In this document: positions 12,801 through 22,348 of the stretch, piece by piece
Position numbering within the stretch: the stretch's first letter is position 1
Layout: every line of letters starts with the position of its first letter
NCBI GenBank assembly: GCA_963931865.1
Contig: OZ007509.1
Span: forward strand, 14,716,048 to 14,780,047
Length of the DNA stretch: 64,000 nt
From: Axinella damicornis
Lineage: Eukaryota; Porifera; Demospongiae; Axinellida; Axinellidae
Direction of reading: 5' to 3'
Position numbers and translations under genes: made by a program
The notes under the pieces: model-generated
Seen by the model: the letters and a program-made list of their open reading frames with translations, nothing else
Told to the model about the DNA's origin: nothing
Database searches by the model: none

Positions 12801-15800
12801 AGACTACATGCCGGCGAAAGTGCGACTTCTGACTGATCTAGCTATAGCCCTATAAGTTCACCGATCGCGACTCGCGGCTGCACTGTTGCTCACTGTGTTG
12901 AATTAAGTCACTGACTCGTAGACCTAGCTACCTCTGGTCTTCAATGGCTACAGTCATGGGAGCTACTGCATAGCGAAAGAAGACAGCGCCGAGAGTGCTT
13001 TCTGTTTCATCTACTCGTGCCGCATGTAGCTAGCTATACTTGCATGATCACCATGTACTGTTCTTGTGCTGCAATTCTACAGCCTGAGGTTGAGTTACAT
13101 TCGAATAAGTGAAATGCATGTTGCAATGCATGCACTCGCTCAGGCTCGCCCCACAATGTTATACATTCTGCTAGTTGTAGCTGTGGTTGGTAATAGTAAT
13201 ACCTTGACCGTTCGCGGGCTGAAAGCCTGAAGGCAGACATAGTCTTGAGCTAGCTAGGTTTACGCTGCTACACAATTTTAATTTTACATCAATTTTTTTG
13301 TTCTGTACGTATAATTGGGGCGAGCCTGAGCGAGCCCCACATAGACGAGTTTGCTGTAAATTTTCTATATATATATATATATATATGTATCGTACGTCGT
13401 GCCGTAAATCACTTTTCCTGGTGGTATTTTGCGTGTTCTTGCGACATGCGTTATTTCCAACCTGAGTTCACTTACTTCCTGCATGCTCGTGCGTTGATAT
13501 CATGATGTCGCGCCGGTCTAACTGAGACGCGAACTACGAACAGTCTACCTCAACAAGGCCTTGAGACTATAGCGGGGCGGTGAGTGGCTAACAGAGACCG
13601 CTCCTGGACCTACCTGCCAGACTGCTTCAAGTGCACGAAATCAATGATTAGTGCGGTCATAACTTTCTCTGGTGTGATCTGTGTCTGTGTCCTTAACTCT
13701 CCGTCAGACTGAGACTCACATTCTGATGACATGCACATGCAACTGCTCCATACACATTCAGTACCTGCATGTACTCGCTCAGGCTCGCCCCACAATGTTC
13801 TGCATTCGTCTAGTTAGAAAATAAAGCAATAATGCAGTGTTCAATCGACTGTCCACGTACGTGGTTGTAGTCCGTCGACGATGAAAAGGAGGGAGCTAAC
13901 AGTCCCACACATCGATACTTACTGGTTACTTAGTCAATCTTCTTTGCGTCTGGGGTTACTTAGTCAATCGTCTTTGCGTCTGGGGTTACTTAGTCAATCT
14001 TCTTTGCGTCTGGGAACATGTCCAGAATGCGCAGAGATGCTACGAGAGCGCTTCCTGATCGCTAAAAAGAACACGCAAAAAAAATTTCCGCGCTTCGCGC
14101 GGACTGATCGCCGCTTCGCGGCTCTGCGCACCGCCTTCGGCGGTGCGCTGTGTATGTGCCAACCGAACCCCCCTTTCAAAATTTCTAGATCCGCCACTGA
14201 TAGCTCCTTACAATGACCTTCAGAAAGCTCTGAAGTCCATCTCTGAGTGTCTAAAATTCTAAAATTTTGGGGGGCATGCCCCCAGACCCCTCTACCTTTT
14301 TAAGCTTGCACACTTTTTATGCCGTGCAAACAGCAAGCGAAAGTGGATGCTACACCTGCATGTGTGAGTTTTGCCTGGATTAGCTACTTTGAACTTTTAC
14401 AGGCACTACTGGTTGTATACGTACTTCATCAATATGGTATCATAGGCTTTCAATTGCGATAGCTTGTTGTGCGCTTGCAAAAAAGTTAGTTGAAAAGTTA
14501 GAATACAACACATGCATTACGCATTATGCACACACAATAATTAAGCATGCAACATGCCTTCAAACCCATAAACATCATGAAATCCTATGGTAGAAATCAA
14601 TTGTACGTGTATAATTATGAACTGTTGCCAATTGGTGTATATTATACCATGCTGGTGTTCGGAGGCTTGTGGGGATATAAATCTCCTCCACAGCATGTGG
14701 TACAATACTGATATACACCTTCTGGGCATGATTTGTATATTGCGGCATGCCCAAACTAATTTTGCCTCAAAATTCTTTTAGTTTCAGCAATTAATGGATC
14801 TTGTATTGCTGGTGGGTATGATCAGTGCTGTCCTGGTGGAAATAGAAGATGCACAACTGGCAGCTGTTACTGTGATGAAGGTTGTCTTCGCTATGGTGGT
14901 TGTTGCAGAGACTTCAATGAGCTGAACTGCATATGCAACAGAAGTATGTACATATTATTCTGCCGACAACAAAGACATAGATAGATAAATTGTCACATAT
15001 TATTTTTGTACAGCACTTTCAAGAATCACTTCTGGACTGAGTGCTTCTTCAAGTGTCCATCTCGGAGATCAATTCTCAGTCGAATGTACAGTTCATGGAG
15101 TGCCCCGCCCACTCATTGTCTGGTTCAAAGATGACAGATTTGTCAGTTTCGTCAGTTATGTCAATGATACCAATTTGAATATTACATACTCTTTTCCAGA
15201 CTTTTCACAACTCAGAAGTACCCTGACAATACTTGCAGTATCTTTTAGATATCGTGGGACGTATACCTGCCTTGCCTTCAACGATGCTGGAAATAGTAGT
15301 AGCACTGGCACTCTCACCATTACAGGTTAGTTCTGATAGGGAGGGCTGACTTACTTAATGATTTGATTGTGATCATTATTGCATGATTATTGCATGAGCC
15401 CATGAGGGCCATCATGTAATTATGTTGAGTTTGCTGCACTTCATTTCTCAGGTGCCAGTATGGGTCCTGGCCTAGACCTTTGCACATACGAGGTACCAGA
15501 TCCAGGTTTGTCTTGTTAAGGCTTCTCCCTGGATAATTTCTACAATATTGCTGACATGTTCATCCAACAAATGTATATGCATACACCTAAATTCATTATT
15601 TCCTGCATATATATGGCTACAGTGTGCCTAACTGTCACAGTTAGGTATTTGCTTTCAATTAGATTCAAGTTCTGGATCTTGTGTTGCTGCTGGCTACCAT
15701 CAGTGTTGCCCAGGTGGGAATGCCAGCTGCAGAACTGGAAGCTGTTACTGTGATGAGGCTTGCTTTGAAAGTGGTGATTGCTGCAGAGACATCAATGAGC

Positions 15801-18800
15801 TCAACTGCACATGCACCAGAAGTATGAATGTAGTTAACTACCTATATATACAATGATATATATATAATATACGGTAGCGATTTTCTGCTGAAGACAACAA
15901 TCTCTGTTAGAGTATACTGTTGTTAACTTACCACTATAGTTGTTGTTGCTGTTGATTGTTTCTCCTTCTGTTATCTTTATTGTTGCAGCACTTCCAACTA
16001 TCACTTCTGGACTGAGTGATGTTTACAGTGTCCAACTGGGAGATAGATTCTCATTTGAATGTACAGTTCATGGAGTGCCCATACCGAACATTGTCTGGCT
16101 GCAAGATGCAACCTTGGACCTCAGCGATGTCAATGATACCAACCTGGATATTACATACTCTGATCCAACCAATTCACAAGTGACGAGTATCCTGACAATA
16201 CTTGAAATGTCTTTGGGATATCGTGGGACGTATACCTGCCTAGCCACCAACAATGCTGGCAGTGATAGGAGCACTGGTAGTCTCACCATTACAGGTTAGT
16301 TCTATAGGAGCAGGCCTGGGGAAAAGTCCACGAGATGAACTTCTCTTAGTATCTGGCATCTTCAAGAAATGTGTACCACAGTGTCTAGTTAGGAATGGCA
16401 TGGGAATGAGACTGGGGGGCTGGGAATGAGATTTGAAAAATATGAATTGATAAATCACCAAGCCTTTTCGGTATACATACAGATCATGTGCAGTTGTACT
16501 TGGAAGAACCAGATGACAATATGGCTACACGTGGTGGGAGAGTGATCTTCAACTGTGTGGTGCATTCTAACCTTGTGCACAATCTCACGTGGCTGCATAC
16601 CAGCAGAAATGTCACCACAGCTGTAGAAAATGGCCAAGTCTCACAGATCCTCATGACAACCTCAAATATGTCCAATATGACCATCTACTTCCTTACAATC
16701 AATTCAGTAGAGTACTCAGATGCAGGGAACTACACTTGTGTGGCAATGCTTGGTGTTGATTCAATCTCATCGTCAACATATCTTTCTGTGTCTGGTGAGT
16801 GTACCACTTTTAGTAAGTGCTTGGATTATTGTGATCATCATACGTACACACATACAGTTCCTGTGGAGGTGCAAGTTCACGGATCCAACACAGTCACAGA
16901 ATTTGAGTCACTGGTGATTTCCTGCAAGGCAGCGGGTTATCCTCTTCCTGCAGTACAATGGTTTAGGAATGGTGAGAACCTGGATGTGCTAAGCAGCAAC
17001 CCTGGAGCAAGAATTAGCATTTCTACAGAAATACACATGGAAGGAGACTCAGTACCGTTTGTGATGAGCCAACTTCACATTGTACATGTGACATCTCAAG
17101 ACAGTGGAACTTATCAGTGCAGGGCTGAGAATGGCTACCTTCTTCGTAAAGGCAACATTTCAGTAACTGTATCAAGTAAGCTTTAGCTTTAATCTTCTAG
17201 AACTGAACTATCAATGTCCTGTTTTTGGTTACGGCATTGAACTCACTTCCTCTGAATGGGGCATGAAACTTTCATTAGCGAAACAAGGGTATGCCATATA
17301 TGAAGATGCAGACAGATCTGTACATATGAATGAAGATAATCTCTATGACTTCATAACTGATTATAAACACATTAATGCATTTGTCACAAGAATTGCACAG
17401 GCGGTATCTTAATCAGTCCTACAATGCAACCATGTTCTCTTCTATTCAAACAGCAATAAATGGGTGTGCACTCAGAGATGGTGCAACACCATGCCAGAAT
17501 GGCGGAACTTGTGTGGACAGTGTGGGCACCTATTACTGTCACTGTGCTGAAGGATATGCTGGGACGAGTTGTGCTGAGGATGGTGAGTTACACATTTAAT
17601 GTTCTAAGTTAGCAAAATAGGGTTTAGCCAATCAATCAATCAAGAACATGTACATTGAGCACTGCTGTTTCTCACAGCCAATAACAATACCCCACTTAAT
17701 GCAGCTATTCACAATGAGTCACCTCCCACACAACCACCACCCACACAACCACCACCCACACAACCACCACCCACACAATCACACTCACACAGTTACCACC
17801 CACACAATCACCACCCACACAACCACCACCCACACAATCACACCAACACAATCACCACTCACACAATAACATCTCACACAATCACCACTCACACAATCAC
17901 CACCTACACAATTACCTCATGAATTTGTCACAAAGTAGTAACAATTTTTTTCTTCCCTGTATCAGCGTCAGGATCAAGTGAGCCACCTATGATTGTGGCT
18001 CCCCCACTGGACACCCCAATCCCCTTCGTCAATGCACTGAATCTAACTTGTGGTGCCACTGGAAACCCACCCCCCACATACAGATGGTACAGAGATGGGG
18101 AGCTGCTTCCAGGAGCAGTACTGCCCAACTTCTACATTAGAGAAGCAATCCCTGAAGACAGAGGATACTACCACTGTGAAGTTACGAACAGTATAGACAG
18201 AGACCAGTCACTGCCAGCACTGGTAACAATTCCAGGTAACTGATACTGTCCCACACCATTGCAATAGCCACTTGTTGCCAAGGCTGGAATGGCCTCAGGC
18301 CAATGCTACATTTGATTACAGTCTCAGGGAACTCGATCCAATTGCACGTTTTTTTCCTACTTTTTCAGGTGTGTATCAGTACTCTATCAAGGTGGAGCTC
18401 AATGGTTCTACCTTTGGAATTCTTGATCTACCTGCAGAGGTATTGTGAGACTTTACAAATCAAGAGTTTGAAGAGTTTCTGGCAATGGTACGGTGTAACT
18501 TTGAAACATCCTATGATTTCACCTTTAGATTGTTTTTGATGGCTTTAGTGGCAGATCAGACCTATCCCTCTACTCTGTCCATTTGTTGAGGTATGTGATT
18601 CTTGTTATTTGCACCCAAAGGTCTTTTTGATATTCATCTTTTCTCTAATTTGCATAGCAATCGCACCAGTGAGCAAGCTGAACTGCTCTTCACTGTTCTA
18701 GCCAACACTCTCAGTACTGCTGGAATAGCAAACGCCATAACTCAGGAGCTGAATACACTTCCCTTGAACCTACTATCTGAACCTGAAAGATATGGTATGA

Positions 18801-19362
18801 CATTAATACTTTTTAACATTGAAGTAATAGTAATTACCTGGTACTTTCACGAAGCTCTTTAATACTTTATTGTCGTTAATGTGTTAACCCATGAGTTAAG
18901 TATATGTCATTGAGTTATCTACCGGAATTTTATCACTAGAGAGGAGCCTTTAACCCTTTAACCACCGAATTCTTCCCACCAAAACAACACATTTTCATGC
19001 ATTCAGCGCACACCACTTTCGTAGGTACTCCTCTCCCACAGCATTCGCTCCTCAGCGGCCAAACTTGGTGGGGCCCGCACACATGGAGAGACCCCTCTGG
19101 CAATACCGTTAATGATATTCATAACCCCCCACAAGCCCAGCAATGGGAGGTCAAAGGTGGATGTCAGCCGGATTTTCACCCAGCATTTCCCTAAACTTGG
19201 GCCAGATCTCACTGATGGCACACCTTACACCACCAATTTCTTGAGGCCCTGGGTGGGGTCTATGAATATCATTAGAATCAAAAATTCTGGGGTCAATGAA
19301 TCTCATTAAAATCAAAAAACGCCCACGACATGCGAAGGGGGGCTGCCGCCCCCCCTTTCGAT

Positions 19363-19399
<37 letters not shown>

Positions 19400-21704
19400 C
19401 TTGTACGTTTAGTGGGGGAGGCGTGCCGAAATCTGATCAAATTTTTGAGTTCATCCCTCAAAGTCGTCCCTAGGCCCTCTGAAGCCTTTTTGGTCTCTTT
19501 TTGGACTGACGAGAAGCCCTACAAGTGCATAGGGTCTAAATGACGTCTATAGACGTCAATGGGGCTTAAAGGGTTAATACAAGTTGCAAACAAACTCCTT
19601 CTTGCATGCAGATGGGTGCCAGTCCAGGACCAATCAAATTGCTCCAGGGGCTGACATATACTTCAGCTGGAATGAATCAGAGATAGGCAGCCATTCCTTT
19701 CACCCTTGCCCCTGCAAAGACATAATTGAAGCTCCAGCTAATGCCACAATAAGCCGCAGGTGTGGAGGGACGTACAGCAGCAGAGGAAGATGGGATGAGG
19801 TGGAATACAGCCAGTGCTTTACAAACATCACTCTAAAGCTCTGTGAAGCAAGTCTAGTGAGTGGTTATCCTTGTCTATATGTGATAATCAACTAGGATAA
19901 TGTCATAAACTGCAAATGAAAAACATTTCATCTGCTTTCTGATACATACCATACAGTTTTCAGGATCACCTCAAGCTCTTGCTGAAACAGTTGCGACCAT
20001 TACTAACGATTTTATGAGCTTTCAACCCAGTGACGTGTCTGTTACTGCCACACTCATCGGAAGTCTGACACAGGATGCAGTACAGGACCCTGAGGTATTT
20101 TTTTCCTAGTAAGGTACCTAAAGGTACCTCCTCCCAGCACCAATCTCCAATAGTTACGAGTTGGAATTGAATCACCTTCCACACACCTTGAGGCGAGGGT
20201 GTAATTGCATACCTTGTTTGTCTTACAATTAAATGCACACGCATTCTCAGGTGAGAGTCAATTATCTAAATTGTATCGATAACCTGCTACGGGCCAATTC
20301 TAGCGTCATTCGAGAAAGCCAAATGCAGTCAAATACTTCATCAAGGTATGTGGCTACTCATCAGTATATTCATGAGGGGCATACAATTATGAGTAAGACT
20401 TAATTCATACTGCAGGCTGCTCGAGAGCTTCACAGTGTTCAGTGACAATGTGCCCCTTCAAAATGATTCCAATGCCACAACTTTCACCCGCAAAACATTC
20501 GCTCTGCTTGTCAAAGAGGTTGATGTTATGACGTTCAATGATGAAACCTTGTTCATTAACCTGGGAACAGTGGAAGAAGCTACTAACACTAGCAGCGAGC
20601 AGATTGACCCAAATTCACTTGTAGTGAGCACATCTAATATTGCCAACACAAGTGTAGTAACAACTGCTGAAGTTGAAGTACCACAGACAGCTCTCAGTGA
20701 CGAGGGCAAACCAGCACAGAGACTCAGCTACACAGTGTTTGCTAATGACAGCTTGTTCCAGTCTGCAGAGGAAACACAGAATAACATTGCACTGGGATCC
20801 ATTGTGGTGTCGGTACGAGTGAATGTGTCTAACAAATTGCCGAATCCCATTCGAATCACCTTCTTGATTAACAGGGTAGGTTGTTGCTAAGCAACTGGGA
20901 AACACTAGTCGTTAGTTACTAATTTGCTGTTGTATTTGTCATTTTCATCAGCTAATTGAGAATGCAAGCAGGGCCATCTGTGCAGAATGGAACACAAGTA
21001 GGTATTCTTAACTACACCTTCATTCATCTTAGTGAACAACATTATTATTAGCCTCGTTCCCAGTCGCTTGGCAATTACCGAGCGCCTGCATGGGAACGAG
21101 GCTACATTATTATGTCATAGGTTGAAGACACATGGTCTAGCGGTGGAATCGATTTATGTATACTTCTTGGACTACACACATCTGAATAAAAGTTTATCTA
21201 GGTCATACATGACGAACTCTAGCACTAGTTTCTGTTCAGCTGTGAGTATACATGTATGTACATGCACTCGACCTTTAAATTTGAAGCGTTTCTCAATCTT
21301 TGGCTTCAGAGATACCGTTTAAAGTGATGTTTGTGCGAACTTACATACTGTTGTATAAGCTAATTTACTAATACGCAAATGATGTTGTCAATAATTCTGC
21401 TATGCAGGTGGACCTGGGGCATGGTCCAACAACACATGCACAGTGGCCGGAAGGAACAGTGATAGTGACCACAGAACTTATGTCCAGGCAGAATACTTTC
21501 GACCAGGCCACTTCAGCATCCTTTTGGTAAGCATATTTCAGTAGAGAGTCTGAGTCCATGAATAACTGGATGCTTCTCATTGCACTGCAGGATCTGAACC
21601 CAAGTCTCAGTCCTTCCTCGTTTGCTCTGCAAGCCATTTCTTACATTGGTCTGATAGTGTCTCTTGTATGCCTCACTGCCTTCATTGTCACTTATGCAAC
21701 CTAA
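3533..21704 (+). CDS. Gene B: Reeler/SMB/Ig/EGF adhesion-GPCR paralogue, stop codon after TM1
   Basis: Twenty-five exons can be joined in one frame: 3533-3770, 7453-7610, 9323-9411, 9714-9771, 9840-9879, 10116-10169, 14788-14943, 15014-15325, 15452-15505, 15663-15821, 15989-16294, 16483-16794, 16858-17175, 17454-17582, 17966-18235, 18369-18439, 18529-18590, 18658-18794, 19612-19856, 19957-20094, 20251-20345, 20416-20875, 20952-20997, 21408-21526, 21591-21704. They total 4140 nt (1379 aa plus TAA). Domain order with rough residues: signal peptide 1-25, Reeler-like to 190, SMB1 212-264, Ig1 265-368, SMB2 387-439, Ig2-Ig4 440-751, EGF 752-794, Ig5 795-884, linker, hormone-receptor motif 975-1056, GAIN/GPS to 1342, TM1. 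The TAA at 21702-21704 sits exactly at the splice junction where the paralogue reads TCA AA, so a 2-bp loss is inferred. The product would be a single-pass receptor or a pseudogene product. The exon 6 donor (GTCAGT) is the weakest call. Confidence 0.82.
4660..4805. repeat. Single-arm copy of the 5428-5972 palindrome
   Basis: The stretch from GATCATGTAAGAGGGGTGTA to the GAATAAGTAGTTGGTACAC end repeats, in order, the right arm at 5798-5978. It is a diverged copy or a partly deleted element. Confidence 0.55.
5428..5972. mobile_element. Long-arm palindromic MITE
   Basis: The left edge GTACTAACTACTTATTCTAT and the right edge ATAGAATAAGCAGTTGGTAC are inverted copies. The arms run inward to the paired GATCATGTAAGAGGGACGTA near 5798 and its complement near 5685. 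The left arm is interrupted by the hairpin MITE at 5486-5579. Confidence 0.6.
5486..5579. mobile_element. Hairpin MITE (TAGCCTCGTTCCCA family), near-perfect 94-bp palindrome
   Basis: The arms pair almost base for base around GCAGTACTGC. The flanking 9-bp direct repeats are AAGAGGCAG at 5477-5485 and 5580-5588. It sits inside one arm of a larger palindrome whose other arm lacks it, so the insertion is directly visible. Confidence 0.85.
7611..9322. other. Gene B intron 2
   Basis: No exon was recognised. It contains a copy of the ATCATAGAG.TGGTAGACTC repeat at about 7652-7690, a MITE at 8068-8574 and an abutting weaker inverted repeat: AAGGGCGCAT near 8579 pairs with ATACGCCCTT near 9045. Confidence 0.5.
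8068..8574. mobile_element. MITE with TACCGTAT ends
   Basis: It begins TACCGTATTTTCATGG and ends CCCGCTATACGGTA, giving short terminal inverted repeats (TACCGTAT). Subterminal ATTTTCGTGG on the left and CCACGAAAAT on the right are also inverted. No clean target duplication is visible beyond TA-rich flanks. Confidence 0.5.
11191..11560 (+). mobile_element. Diverged, truncated copy of the piggyBac-like MITE
   Basis: The order of segments matches the MITE unit in the 37850-44250 array: an ACTCCTCTC.CACAGC block, a CACACATGGAGAG block, GTGGATGTCAGCC, CTAAACTTGG, GGTCTATGAATCTCATTA and a poly-C tail. There are many substitutions and no intact TTAA ends. It is an older member of the family. Confidence 0.7.
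11513..11558. repeat. Poly-C tract
   Basis: About 45 bp consist almost wholly of C, at the position where the related MITE units carry a C-run. Confidence 0.9.
12491..13157. mobile_element. MITE copy 1, GGGGCGAGCCTGAGCGAG ends
   Basis: ATTGGGGCGAGCCTGAGCGA on the left and CTCGCTCAGGCTCGCCCC on the right are terminal inverted repeats. It is nested within the hAT-like element. Confidence 0.65.
13314..13796. mobile_element. MITE copy 2, same family
   Basis: It has the same terminal inverted repeats as the copy at 12491-13157 in the same orientation, but a shorter interior with an (AT)n run at about 13368-13386. Confidence 0.65.
13925..14014. repeat. Three tandem 30-bp repeats
   Basis: Three consecutive copies of a 30-bp unit beginning GTTACTTAGTCAATC and ending TTTGCGTCTGGG differ at one base (T or G). 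They translate as repeated LLSQSSLRLG, but lie in an intronic transposon and are not taken as coding. Confidence 0.9.
14788..17175 (+). CDS. Gene B exons 7-13: SMB1, Ig1, linker, SMB2, Ig2, Ig3, Ig4
   Basis: SMB exons 14788-14943 and 15663-15821 each have the eight-cysteine somatomedin B spacing, with the CYCDE.C and CCRD signatures. Ig exons 15014-15325, 15989-16294, 16483-16794 and 16858-17175 each carry the first Cys, a Trp and a D.GTYTC or D.G.Y.C motif. Short linker exon 15452-15505 (P.LC.YEVPDP) resembles the one before SMB1. All are phase 1-1 modules, as expected for exon shuffling. The region would be the extracellular adhesive stalk. Ig3 (16483-16794) has no counterpart in gene C. 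Confidence 0.85.
17454..17582 (+). CDS. Gene B exon 14: EGF-like domain
   Basis: A single phase-1 exon gives six cysteines in EGF order (C..., [22 protein letters not shown]). The gene C equivalent starts with INEC, close to the calcium-binding EGF consensus; here it reads INGC, so calcium binding is less certain. Confidence 0.85.
17718..17912. repeat. Minisatellite (ACAACCACCACCC)n
   Basis: About 195 bp of imperfect 13-14-bp CA/CC-rich repeats lie in the intron between the EGF and Ig5 exons. The same intron in gene C is short and lacks it. Confidence 0.9.
17966..18794 (+). CDS. Gene B exons 15-18: Ig5 and juxta-GAIN linker
   Basis: Exon 17966-18235 is an Ig domain ([20 protein letters not shown], then EDRGYYHC). 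Exons 18369-18439, 18529-18590 and 18658-18794 encode about 90 residues with a VYQYS.KVELN strand and a later helix-rich part ([14 protein letters not shown]). The position between Ig and hormone-receptor motif would suit a SEA-like fold, but the sequence is not diagnostic. Confidence 0.75.
18950..19577 (+). mobile_element. Single piggyBac-like MITE in gene B intron 18
   Basis: It is flanked by TTAA at both ends. The ends read CCCTTTAACCACC and, from the other side, CCCTTTAAGCCCC. It is the same family as the array at 37850-44250 but carries a longer C-run (about 19366-19398) and a number of substitutions. Gene C's matching intron has no insertion and is 59 bp long, so this is a clean empty/filled pair. 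Confidence 0.85.
19612..21526 (+). CDS. Gene B exons 19-24: hormone-receptor motif, GAIN and degenerate GPS
   Basis: Exon 19612-19856 has the hormone-receptor pattern (C...HPCPC, W.. near the end and Y.QCF). Exons 19957-20094, 20251-20345 and 20416-20875 encode a GAIN-like region ending in [12 protein letters not shown], an [10 protein letters not shown] strand and [10 protein letters not shown]. Exons 20952-20997 and 21408-21526 give the GPS core CAEWN, W and C. Where HL-T/S is expected before the hydrophobic strand, the sequence is RPGHFSILL, and the usual C-x-C pair is absent. Autoproteolysis is therefore unlikely. Confidence 0.8.
21591..21704 (+). CDS. Gene B exon 25: TM1 exon ending in TAA
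   Basis: It encodes the segment after the GPS and TM1 ([20 protein letters not shown]) and then an in-frame TAA immediately before the GTAAGC donor. The gene C exon has two extra bases at this point and reads through into TM2. Confidence 0.85.
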   Translation, partial: DLNPSLSPSSFALQAISYIGLIVSLVCLTAFIVTYAT

Positions 21705-22148
21705 GTAAGCGGACAAAGAACATCACAAATATAGAGCTACAGTATGTGTATTTAAATTGATGCTGAGATTTTGAACCTTTCTGTCGCTGGTCCCGTGGTC
21801 TGGGTTTCCATTAAGAAAACGCATATCTGGAAGACCTATGGAAGGAGTAAATGAAGCTCTGGAAGATCCGTAAGCAATACTGCACCATTGTTCAGGAACT
21901 TAGGTACGTACAAAGCCAGTGCTGTTTGAAGAAGCCTTCTGCATGTTCAGAAGAAAACTTGCGATTCTCAGAAGAAGCGTTCTAGTTTCCGGAAGAAGCC
22001 TTGCAGTTTTCAGTGAAGCAATTTCATCTCAGAAATGTGTTCCAAATCTCGCTATCAATTTCAAAGATGCATACCATATTCTAGATAATTATCTATAGCT
22101 GGATCTGATGCTGCACTGTATGCTGGTAACATATTGTCTTCCCTGATA

Positions 22149-22235
22149 GCTAGCCTTGTTCCCAGGTCATTCCCACTGCCATTATTTGATCGCTTGCAAT
22201 ACTGGCAGTGAGAATGGCCTGGAATGAGGCCTGAT
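22149..22235. mobile_element. Hairpin MITE in gene B intron before the TM2 exon
   Basis: It begins TAGCCTTGTTCCCAGG, ends with the inverted GGCCTGGAATGAGGC and is flanked by CCTGATAGC on both sides. The same insertion, with the same interior, sits in the same intron of gene C at about 57050-57113. Confidence 0.8.
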
Positions 22236-22348
22236 AGCAACATTTCAATCAGACTATTCCATAGGCCTAACTTCATTGGACTGCTGCACCAAAGCATCCA
22301 ACAGCATAACTATAGCACTACATGTTCACGGTTGCTTTTGCATTTCAG

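Larger units (their letters stand above)
12424..14199. mobile_element. hAT-like non-autonomous transposon, 1.78 kb
   Basis: The left end CAGTGGCGGATCTAAGGG and the right end CTAGATCCGCCACTG are inverted repeats. Both also share an inner AACCCCCCTTT-type block. CAGTGGCGGAT-type ends are typical of hAT-superfamily elements, but no transposase frame is present and no 8-bp target duplication can be seen. A related end fragment (CACTGGCGGATCCAGG) lies just upstream at about 12340. Confidence 0.55.
10170..14787. other. Gene B intron 6, filled with nested repeats
   Basis: The 4.6-kb intron separates the short linker exon from the SMB1 exon. It contains an inverted pair of 35-bp repeats (10236-11630) enclosing a diverged piggyBac-like MITE and a poly-C run, a hairpin MITE fragment at about 10446-10520, and a transposon with CAGTGGCGGATCTA ends (12424-14199) that itself encloses two smaller MITEs. 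The equivalent intron in gene C is only about 100 bp, so nearly all of this was added after duplication. Confidence 0.65.
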
